Assembly (NCBI GenBank): GCA_917880885.1
Contig: OU862910.1
Coordinates: forward strand, 51,141,285 to 51,205,284
DNA: 64,000 nucleotides
Source of the DNA: Limnephilus marmoratus
Taxonomy: Eukaryota; Arthropoda; Insecta; Trichoptera; Limnephilidae
Reading direction: 5' to 3'
Part shown: positions 25,301-37,300 of the stretch, in pieces
Numbering within the stretch: the first letter of the stretch is position 1
Layout of the letters: each line of letters opens with the position of its first letter
Made by a program: the position numbers and the translations under genes
Notes under the pieces: generated by a model
The model's database searches: none
What the model saw: the letters and a program-made list of their open reading frames with translations, nothing else
What the model was told of the DNA's origin: nothing

Positions 25301-28300
25301 CGGCGCGAACCGCCGCCTTAAGACTTGCCAACATTAAAAGTTGGTAAATCGCTGTTCTCCATAGTACACGTAATGCTTCCCTCATACAGAGAAATTGCCT
25401 GTATGAGATGCGCATTCACCCCACACTTGGATAACACCTTCCTTAGCCTTTTAAAATTTTATGGTCAAATAAATTACAATGAAACTCGATGGGAAAATGC
25501 AGGAATTTTTATTTTTAGCCGTGATGTTTGATGAAATTTTTTTGTGAGAAAGTATGAAAATTACCAGAATTTATCATGAGCAGCATTGTCCAACAAAATC
25601 GGTACAAAAGGTTAACAACAGGACGTCAGATATCTGGACCATTAATCAATGTAATAAATACAAAATGATGTTAACACCAGAACATCTCAGCTCACCTTCT
25701 GTTCGCCTAATTCGTCCGTCATGACGGTGAAATCAAGTCCGAGATCAGGGACAGCAGCGGGCGGTAGCGCGCGCAGCTGCAGCAGGGAGCGGTGCAGGCG
25801 CTCGTCCAGGGCTGCCAGTCGGTGGATGTCCGCCTCTCCCCCGCTCTCGCCCCCCACCAGCGCCTGCAGGAAGAACTCCGCCAGAGGCAGGTCCACCAGC
25901 AATCCCTCATAAAGTGCCTGGAATATATAGGTTTTATTGCTTAATGTGGCACTTTGAACTCCCTCAGATATACAATACAGAAACCTGTAAATTACCTGTC
26001 ATTGGGATGGGACTCTGTCTTAGAAAAGGGTGTAAAAAAATAAAATTACACTCAACACTTCATGGTATCTGGACATGGTTTTTCCAAAACTGACTGCAGA
26101 AAACTACCTTAAAGAGGATTAATGATGGCAACATGATATCACTTCCAACACAAATAAACCCACTTTACGTATGAGTCGTTAAATTTCTATATCCGCTGTA
26201 TCAACTTTCACTGATTCGGAGAAAACTGCAAAAAACTGTCAAATCTCTAAAAAAGTAAATAAAAAATTGCATTTTATTTTTTTATATAATGAATTGGAGT
26301 AATATACATTCGAAAAGTGTGCATTTTGCAAAGTATGTCTAGAAATATTTAAGTAATTTGGATAAATAAAATGGATATAGTAGATTTTGATACATACTCA
26401 CTTTGTGATTTGTATAGAATTTAGAAGCTTTTGTAACTCAACTGACCTGAGGGGCGTGTTTCTCTACCTGCCATCTTGGCAAAATAACTGCTTGTGATTG
26501 GTTGAATTCCGATATAGCGGGTTTTGATAGTAACTTCTGGAATGATTTAGCAGGTTTTGTTTCTCACTCGAAGTTTTAACATGGTTTTTGGTCGTAATAA
26601 AGGAAGTTTTGGAACTCAATTTTAGATAAGTCTTGTTCCTCGCAAAAATGTGAACAAGATGTCATACTCAGATCATTTTGTCAAAAAATCGGATATAGCT
26701 GGTTTTGAAATTATAGGATTCATATCTCTCCTGATGATAGACACTGTCTGAAACATTAGCTCAAAAAGGAGGAAGCTCAACAATATCACATTAGAGTGGA
26801 AGATACTTTCAATTTCACCCTGGTGAAAGACCACTAATCAGAATTGAAATGTTGCTTGAAATGGCTTTAGCCATGTTTAGTGATAAGACTGATTAGGCAG
26901 GAACTTCCCTACCTCCGCCTCTCCATCTCCTTCCCCTCCCAACTACCATCAGCCTTACAACATACCTCACAGGCTCTAGACAATTGGGAGCAGTTATTCT
27001 GTGGTATTATATAATTAAATTTAAAAACAGTCCAGTTTTTTTTTTTTTTTTACATGAGCTCCACACAGGAGGCCCTGAGGAAAATAATTTCCCTCAGGGC
27101 CTATGTCATCTTTGAGGATGCTGTGTGGAGGGTTTTTTTTAAGGAAAGGAAGGAGAGGAGGGTTCTGGGAAGGAAAAGGGTTTAAGGGGTGGGTAGGAAT
27201 CTGGGGTTCAGTATGTCCTGGTCATCCGCCTCCAAGACCTAGACAAACCTCACCCCATGAACCAGGGCACCCCTGCTAAATCACCAAACGTAGCGAACCA
27301 CTTGGGGTGACCTATGGCATAGGTGTTGGTTATCCAATAAAGGTTCCCGGGGCGGCGGTACCCATTCCCGCCTCCCAAATTGAAAAAAACAAAAAATTAA
27401 CAGAAAATGTCAATTGGTTCCATCAGATATGTAAATGGGGGCCTCAGCAAGGGTAAGCCACCCAGTGAGACTAACATTATTAAATAATACTACAAAATAT
27501 AAAAAAAACGTATGAAAATAATTTATTTTTATTTTTATGTAAAAAAAAACTATGTACCTAAAATCTTTTTTTTGGAGTATATTTCATTTTGGTCAACCGG
27601 TAACTGATATGAATATAATTTTCTTTCCTAAAATATTAAGTGAAATGAAAAATGTGCAGGGTAACGCGGTAAGTGCATGGATGCAAGGCCTGGAATTGGG
27701 AACCGCATATCTCTGGGATTGTCAAAAGAGAAAATTCAGTTACATTTTTAATCAGGAAAAAATATACAAAACATATGTGCGAAATATCCTGGAATATGCT
27801 TTTAAAATATGGACTCCCTATTTTGCAAAAAATGTATTATAGAGGGTATAGAGAGGATTTATAAAAATACCAAGAGAAACTAATATTATATTACCCGTTC
27901 GGTGTGTGGGCCACCGAAGCGGCCTTCTAAGAAACGCACCAGAGAAGAGAACCAACTGATGACCTCTGCAATCTCTACATCCCTAGCTGCCCCCGCTACC
28001 AACCGCCCGCGTCTGCCCCCCGCCCCTAAGCACATGGACTAGGAAGTCATCGGACTGAGCTCGCGCCCTTCGGTTTCTACCAGTGCCGTACGTATGGAGT
28101 GATAAATGACAAAATAAAATACCTAAGAGATAGTGTTTAAAACAACAATCAATAATAATAAACAGTTCACAGTGACCAAGAGAACCTCATGGCTGAAAAA
28201 CCTGAGACAGTGGTTTGGCCAGTCTACCGTGGAGCTGTTCCAGGCCGCAGTAAACAAAGTCCGCATAGCCAACATGATAGCCAACGTCCGTTGAACGGAC

Positions 28301-31300
28301 AAGGCACAAGAAGAAGAAGAAGTGACAATTATTACAGTGTATTACGAGTATATACATTTTCATTAGCGTTGATTACATCTTATTTTTATGGTTTCTTTAC
28401 AATTGTTGTTATGAACTGCAGATTTATTAAATATAGGTTTTGAGTATGCGTGAGTAAGATTAAGTTAGGTTAAGTTAGATTAAGTAGATTAAGTTAGATT
28501 AAGTTAGACTAAGTTAGTTAAGTAGATTACTAAATACATAAAAGTACAATGCTTTTGCATTACCTCTAGTAAGACTGCAACACGATTGTGTCCGCAGCAG
28601 GCATTATTATTTGTTTATTAAACAAGAGCGGCCGGTAGCTAATTCTTATTTCTAGGTTCAAATGTTTAAGCGAGAGAGTAATTATGTATAATCCGATAAT
28701 CTTGAAATACGTACATATAAAAAAAATATTTTATTTAATTTATTGGGGGGCAAGAATTCCAATAATCCATGCGCTTGATAGCTGCAAGACGAGTTGTTAT
28801 CTAGCCTCCTACATAGTTAAGTAAATTAAAATACGTACATATAAAAAGATATTTTATTTAATTTATTGGGGGGCTAGAATTCCAACAGTCCATGCGCTTG
28901 ATAGCTGCAAGACGTGTGGTTATCTAGCCCCCTACATAGTTAAGTAAATTGAAATACGTACATATAAAAAGATATTTTATTTAATTTATCGGGGGGCTAG
29001 AATTCCAATAATCCATGCGCTTGATAGCTGCAAGACGAGTTGTTATCTAGCCTCCTAAGTTAAGTAAATTCTAATGTAAAATACATGCTAATTTGTACAG
29101 CGCTCTTGAGGCGATTTTTTGCAAAAACAGCGCTATATAAGTTGTCCAAATTTATTATTATATTATCAATGTTAAAAGAAAGAAGAGAAAGGGGTGACTT
29201 GATTGATACTTTCAAAATTTTATCTGGATATTATAGTTGCCCGGGCATCCAAAAAATCACCACCAACAAAAATATAAATCTCCGTGGGTACTCAAAAAAA
29301 AATTAACAAAACACTTTTTGATCCCAATCCTAGGAAACACAACCTTGCAAATAGAGTAGTGGATGGATGGAACTAACTTCCACAATACGATTTGGGTTCT
29401 GATTTGGAGAGAAAAAAGGACTAACTTATTTAAAATTTTAAAACATCTCAATTACTGTTAAACTTATTATGGAATCAGATATGAGCACATCGGCAGAATA
29501 CTGCCTGCTCTTTAAATAATACTAATTAATAAAACATCTTTGCTTTTGGAGATAAATTCTATGATCAGCATACCACAAAAAATATATCTCACCTTCCCGA
29601 GCATTCGTCCGATGAAATAATAATGCTGTTGAAAGTTGTCAACCAGCAGGTGCACGGCGGGGTTGGGGTAGAGCGTGTTGTCACGCGTGAGGCGGAAGAA
29701 CCCGCGGTTGGGGTCGCAGGCCGTGCGCAGCAGCTCTGACAGAAACTCCCGGAACACACCGCCTCCATCCACGCCCGCCTCCTCCAGACCCGCCTCGTTC
29801 ATCAGCTGGACGCGCATCTTCAGACGGAGGTCGGGCTCTGAGGAAGAAGAGGAACTAAGGGAATGGAGTGATCGTTGGGGAATTGTAGACCATTAACTAA
29901 ACTTCCTACAATATTTTTAAGATCGATAGGATGTGAGAAAAATGTGAGAAAAAAGATAATTTTTATTTGAGGTATGAAATGTACTTTTTTAACAGTTAAG
30001 TATTCAAATTGACTTCAATCAATAGTATCAAAGCAAGTCTAAACATGCATGTACATATATAAAATTTTTATTATTATAATATTTATACTGACTGCAGTCA
30101 GTATACCCGGCTTGACAGTAATTTTTCTCTTATTTTGAACATCAAATGTGCAAAAATTTAATCAAGAAGCATCAAAATTCTACTTTGAAAAGGGGATGGG
30201 GATGGTTTTTCTAAATCTTTTGTATACAGCCATTTTCCTCTTCTTTTGTTTTGAAGGTCAAGAGTGAAAAATTTTACCAAGCTCGAAATAAAACGGATTT
30301 CCAAATTCTTTGAAACTACTTTTTAATAACTTTTGAAGGTTTGAATAAATGTAATATATCGTTGCAAAACAAGATTATAATAATAAATCTAAACGAAACA
30401 CAAAACAGAAAAATAAAAAGGTAACAGTCACGGGAGGAATGCAGATCCGGGCACAGCTTGTTTTTGGCAAAAAACCATGTTTTCACCGCGTTTTAAGTTG
30501 AGAACTTTAATCTGGAAGGTGAAAAAAAGTGCGGAAAGCAATAAAAAAAAATTTTGAATAAGTAATTTTAATTTTCAATTACGTTAAGTAAAATTTCACT
30601 TCGCGAACCAATACTGTCAGTCCGCCCGCCATTTTGACACTAACCTAAAAAAAGAAAGTGCCCCTTTATAACGCCTACTCGCGTCAAGGCAAGAAAAACA
30701 TCCCAGTTTTCAAGTTGTTTAACGGCTATGCTAGGTTTGTGTAATATGGTTTGTGATTCAAAAGAAAGTGCCCCTTTATAACGCCTACTCGCGTCAAGGC
30801 AAGAAAAACATCCCAGTTTTCAAGTTGTTTAACGGCTACGCTAGGTTTGTGTAACATGGTTTGTGATTCTGGCGTACAATCTCACAAGACGAAAGCTAAT
30901 TTTAATTTTACGTAATCGAAATTTAGAATGAAATATTTTCCACTTCCCCCAATGCAAATAGTTGCCTTTTAATGTAATTAAGGTGAATCAACATAACAGT
31001 GACAAAATGGCGTAGTATCGGTTCACGAAGTGAAATTTTATTTATACTTTAACCTGTTGAGGTCCCGGCTTTTTCCAGAAAAACACGGAAATTTCACGAT
31101 CTTCAATTGAATGTTTTGTGGATTAAATTTAACCTATCGTATATTTTATTGACTGAAACACATTCCTAGAACAATAAACTATTTACCAAAATAACATTAC
31201 TTGCGTAATTACGTAAATTGATAGGTTTTATGATGTTTTATTCGAGGTACACGCATGTCACGCATCGGCAATGTGACGCGGCCGCCAAAATGACAGTTGG

Positions 31301-34300
31301 AGATGCCCACAGACAAAAATTATTTTTAAATATTGTGTGGCTACTAAGCGAATGAAATCTTTACCCATACCATAGGGAATGTTGGCGGCAGTGATTCTGA
31401 CACTTCCTTTACCGATTTTGTACATAGAAGGGTCAAAATAGTAGAAAAAAGATTTTTTTTTTTCGCGCATGCGCAGAATCTTTTTACATGCCGGACTACG
31501 GAAAATTTAATATAAATTATTCGAAGTGACTTGTCTCATTGCGGGTTTCTCTATGGTAAAGTACGATAATAGAGCAAGCGTTTCTGACATTGTTCTTCAT
31601 ACACTTTCTGTATACATAAGGGTCAAAATTGCATTTCAAAGTGCCGCGCCACCTCGCGGACACCGGTGTCCGAACGGCCCACAACGAGTTAAACGGCTGT
31701 ATCTCCCTCAATTTTGCCGAGCGTGCCTTATTTTTTTTTATTCAGCTTCTCCACACTTTTCTCATCTAGAAAGTGCCTTTTTATTAAATTTCCAAACTGT
31801 GCCCGGATCTGCATTTCACCCACAGTCACAACTGGGAATCGAATCCATGATTTCTGCGGGATAATACCTCAACTAACTCGGCCATTTTTTAAATATCAAC
31901 TTCAACTAACTTTTTGACAAATTTTTGGCTGCTACATTTTTCAATTGATGAGAAAAAAGTGATGCCAAAAAATGGATACAAAAAAAGACAATTCATCTGC
32001 ATCCTAATTATCACAGATTCGGAATTTGGCTTTGGTTTTGGGATATTTTCAAAATTTTTTTCATTTCATAAAGATTACTGCAAATAGCAAGAAAATATTT
32101 AGGTTGGTACTAAAGGTTTCCACTATAAAACTTTAAAAATGCATCACGCAGTGTAAAAACACTTATTCGTCTCAAATGTAAAACCAATTTTCATTAATTA
32201 GTTTATCAGAATATTATATGGATTATCGTATAAAATTACTATGCAATCAATAATTACCATTTTGTGGACTAAGTTTGTCAAATGCATCCTCGTATATATG
32301 CGATCTCCTGATCATGACGTGGATATTCGGACCTTGCAAAAAGCTCACTAGGTCACCTTGATGCTCCTGTTTATCCCTGGAAATAAATACAAAGCATTTA
32401 TGATATGAAGCAATCCTCAACCTGATAAACCTCGGAGTAGGAAAAAGTCAAAACACCCCCAACTGTCGGGGGAGAATTTGCAGAAATGTTCATTTCTAAA
32501 TCGCAAATTACCTTGACGAGTTTTGATCAAATGTTGGAAAAAAACCACCATTTACATAAAATGTATCTTATTAACCTGTTGAACATGGGATGGTATTTCG
32601 AAAACTGTCTTACCTTACTGAAAAAAATTACCTTGACGAGTTTTGATCAAATGTTGGAAAAAAACCACCATTTACGTAAAATGTATCTTATTAACCTGTT
32701 GAACATGGGATGGTATTTCGAAAACTGTCTTACCTTACTGAAAAAAATTACCTTGATGAGTTTTGATCAAATATCGATATAATAACAAAGCGATTGTTTT
32801 TTACGATTGTTTTCTGTTTACCAGATAATATATCTTGTTATTCACGTACATTATAATATATACATTATAATATCGTAAGAAGTTTTTCCAGAATAGTAAA
32901 CTAACTAAAAAAAATCTCCCATTTTGGAAATAATTGTCGAAAAATATATTCATACAAATATATACTGATTTAATTATTTCTACACAAACCTGAATACATA
33001 CCCAACATGAAAAAACACATTTTCACCATTGACACCTGCCAAAAGCCACCCGCAAATTTCATAGAAAATTCTTTTAAAATCATTCAGAGTAGCTACATAC
33101 AATAATCAAATAGAACATAGGTTTCAGATTGATATTGGTGCAAGCGATTATGACTTTTCACTTCATACAGTTTCTTTATACATAAGGGTTAAAATCGCAT
33201 TTGAAAAGAAAACAAAGATTTTTCTTGTGCCCGCCGGCGGGCGAACCGCATATGAGAGGTTACATTCATAAAATAAACAGTGGCTACATTCATGAAATAA
33301 ATAGTGGATTCTAAAGTGACTTTAGCGCAAGCGATTCTGAATTTTTCCTCTATGCAGTTTTCAAAGCATAAATGTTAAAATCACATCCGAAATAATTGGT
33401 ATAAGAGCTCACACATGTATGCGAGCGCTAAACATGGTCATAAAAAGTGGAACGCACATTGGCTTGAAAAACAATCCACTGGTTAAGAGTATTAGCTTAG
33501 ATCATTGCTCTATTGTTTTTAATTATCTGCTGAATATGTTAAAAGTGCTTACCTCATTAGTAGTCCTTGGAAAATAAGAACCCTCTGTGAAAATGGAACC
33601 ACAAATGGAATTTCTTTAAGTATTGTGAGTGTCCTAACTTCTTTGGTGGTGAGGGGTGGTCCCTCCTCTGGAAAATAAAATATCTTTGATTAGAAAAAGA
33701 CAATTGCATGATCTAACAAGATTAGTTGAAGGGATTCAATTGCAGCAAATTCTACCCTCCCTATCTCACTTCATATCACTCAAATACTCATACCAAACAT
33801 ATCAATTTTGTAGCCACTGAGCAGAACACCTCCAATTTTTTTAACCCCTGACGAAAAAAGAGGGGTGTTATTAAGTTTGACTGTGTGTCTGTCTGTGACA
33901 TACAATTGGCAAAATAACTGCTTGTGATTGGTTGATTTCTGATAGAGTGGGTTATGATCATGGACATATGAATATATCTGGACCTGCCCTAAGTGATAAA
34001 AGCGTATTATTTCCCCCCTCCCCATAACGGTTCCATAGAGCCAGCTCGGCTTACGAGAGCCTCGCTTCAATCTAAAAAAATGTGACGTCATCATTCTTGT
34101 CGTGACCAGCGCGGAGTTCGAATCATACATTTTACGAACAAATATGAGAGCTTGTGCTACACATTATACCCTAGTATATGTGTATATAGCGAATGTGGGC
34201 GTTTCTCCAGTGAGCTCGTCGCTGGTTACAGGGGTAAGTAAATTATGAAACATTTGTAAAAGTGTCTTAACTAAATACGGCAACAAAATATTCCTCTGTG

Positions 34301-37300
34301 AAAAAGGTCGAAGTTTACTTTGCGCATTTGACCTACGCAAATATGTTAATAACGTGGCGGGCAATTCGCGCTCCCATGTAAAAAGGTCTATTCATTTAAA
34401 AGCAGATTTTGCTTTTAAGAACTAAATGGTGATATTATAATGTGAGATGCCTATATACTGTCAGATTGATTTTTTAACGAATCACGGTCATCTTTCCCCC
34501 CTTCGCCCTTCATTGTTTGGTTTTACCCCTCATCTGTATCTTCTCGTCTATCCATTCGGATGTCTATGGTTATGATAGTAATTTCCTGAATAATATAGCA
34601 GATTTCATTTCTCACTTGCAGTTTTAACATGGTTTTTGGGTGTCATAAGGGAGGTTTTGAAACTCAATTTTAGGTTCATCTTGTTCCTTGCAAAAATGTG
34701 AACAATCATACTCAGATCATTTTGTCAAAAAATCAGATATAACGGATATTGAAATTATAGCATTCATGTGAAGGAGGAAAAACAGATTTGATTCACTTAA
34801 TCATCCCACGTCTTCCTCGGGAGTCCTTAAATTTTTCTACTATTAACTTCCGCATCATACTCTTTACTTACACTCCTTTCTTCGTTCATCCGATCTACGT
34901 GCCCAAATTATTTCAGTATCCCTTTCTTAACTTGTTGAGGGCCAGGCTTTTGGTCAGAACAACACGGAAATTTCACGATCTTCAATTGAATGTTTTGTGG
35001 ATTAAATTTTACCTATCGTATATTTTATTGACTGAAACACATTTCTACAACAATAAACTATTTACCAAAATAACATTACTTGCGTTATTTACGTAAATTG
35101 ATAGGTTTTATGATGTTATTTGAGGTCACGCATCGGCATTTTGTGACGCGGCCGCCACAATGACAGTTCGAGATGCCCACAGATAAAAATTATTCTAAAA
35201 TATTTTGTGGCTACAAAATGAATGAAATCTTTACCCATACCATAGGGAATGTTGCCGCTAGCATTTCTGACCGTGTTCTTATACAAATTTTGTACATAGA
35301 AGGGTAAAAATCGTAGTTCAAAATATATTTTTTTCGCGCATGCGCAAGACCTGCGCACATCCCGCCCGACGGAAAATAATTCATATAAATTATTCGGAGT
35401 GACCGGCTGCATTGCAGCTTTTTCTATGGTAAAGGGCGATAATAGAGCTAGCGATTCTAATCGAGTTTTTCATACACTTTCTTTATACATTAGGGTCAAA
35501 ATCGCATCTCAAAAGTGATTTTTTCTTAAAATAACTCGCGTGTTTACCGGGTCAGCAACGTAAGCAGATATATGCGTTAGAAATACGACAGCAGTCAAGT
35601 ACAATAAGCGTGTTTATACGTCAATGCGTGTGTCTCCATAGAAACCGTTCTAACTCCGTTATTCTTTTAGTGACATCCCTAAAACAAAAAGTAAAAGGTC
35701 GATAGTGGAACAAGCTGTACATCCCTATTCAAATTGTCCATAGAAATACTTAACAAGAATATTCTGTCACTCGCGCAATCTGACACATAATTTTACCTGC
35801 CAAATTTCCTATGGGCGGCTCGATCGCGCTCGTCATTGTTAATTTTTATTAAATATTTTGATATGAAATGATAAAAAAGTGAAGTGACAAAAGTGTTTAT
35901 TATACATTTATACAATAGAATAAGTATTGTTGTTTACATAATCTGTGATTTTAGTACCGTTTTCACGTAATAACATCACGTGAGTCATTTTTACATTTTT
36001 TTAATGTTTTCATTCTAAATTTCAATATTTACGAATGTTAATATTTATTTGTAATATAATAATTCGAAAGCTTATTTTGTAACCTTTCTAAAACAGTTTT
36101 TACTATTCGGCTACGTTCAGAAATGTTTCATTTATAGAGCTTTAATTGTGAAGCGGTAATAACACAAAGTTTTCGTAAAATGTCATTTCGGGAGAGACAA
36201 CATAAGCAAATATTCGCGAAAATTCGGAGGGGTTAACTAAATATAAGGCTCACTTCCAGCCTTGTATTCTTAATACGCCTTGAAAGAAAACTCGTATTGC
36301 CAATTGTATGGGTTAATCTGTTGAGTGAGTGGTGTAAGTGTTTCCTTACCGCAGTCCTCTCGTGTGAGGGCGGTGAAGGCGGCGAAGGGGCGGTAGTGTC
36401 GCAAGCGCTGGTGGCGGCGAGGGTGCAGCAGCTGGTGCGGCCGCTCGGCCAGCAGCGGCAGGGCCAGCCCGCCCCCGCCCCCGCACCAGTCCCGCTCCCC
36501 CGACGTGAAGTACAGACGCTGGTCGCGCATGTGCAGTTGCCGGAGAAGGCGCACTGCCACCTGCAATCAATGTATGGTAATATGAATAAATAAATAAATC
36601 AATCACTAGGGTCACGATTGTCGCTGAAAAGCCACCACAGGTACCTAGTAATTCTTTTTAGTATGCAGTAGAATGTAATTGTTGCCAACTATAAAAGAGT
36701 GAGAAAATAGATCATTCTTATTGGAGCAAAATGTATTGCCCAACTGCAATTTTCTCGCTACGCCACTGCTTCACTGCTTGTGGTCCCTGTCGAAATAATA
36801 AACGTACAAGTGGTCCCGGGTCAGAAAAAGGTTGGGAACCACTGGTCTATATTTTTCACTGGAGACCAATATTTTTCACTGGAGTTCCCTATTTAGGCAA
36901 TTCGAGAAAAACTTTTTGGTAATTAATCTATATTTAAAATATCCCGTAACTTTTTTGAATATATTAAATAATATCTATCCAATTCCAACGAAATTACTCT
37001 CCCCTCTCCCCCCCCGGGATCCCCATTCCTTTTTAAAAAACCCTTGCCTCAAATGAGCCCCAAGTATGTACGTAAAAACTGTATTTTACTGTAAAAGGCT
37101 ACAATCATATCGTTGCTGGAAAGGAAAAATGGCTAAAGCGCCATAAAGCTGTGATAAACTGTTATGTACATCCTTTATTCATAAAAATTTAGGTTCCGTA
37201 TGTTTGCGTCTGCAAATTTCAGAAAGTAATTGATGGATTGACTCAAATTTTTTACAGAACATTTCATTTTAGCAGAGGAGTGTTCTATATACACTAGTGA

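Noticed and set aside
28441..28525. Interstitial telomere repeat
   Set aside because: The unit is TTAAGTTAGA and not TTAGG.
32486..32782. 98-residue repeated protein
   Set aside because: A 120-bp tandem repeat keeps the frame open; no start context or homology, and it lies in an intron.
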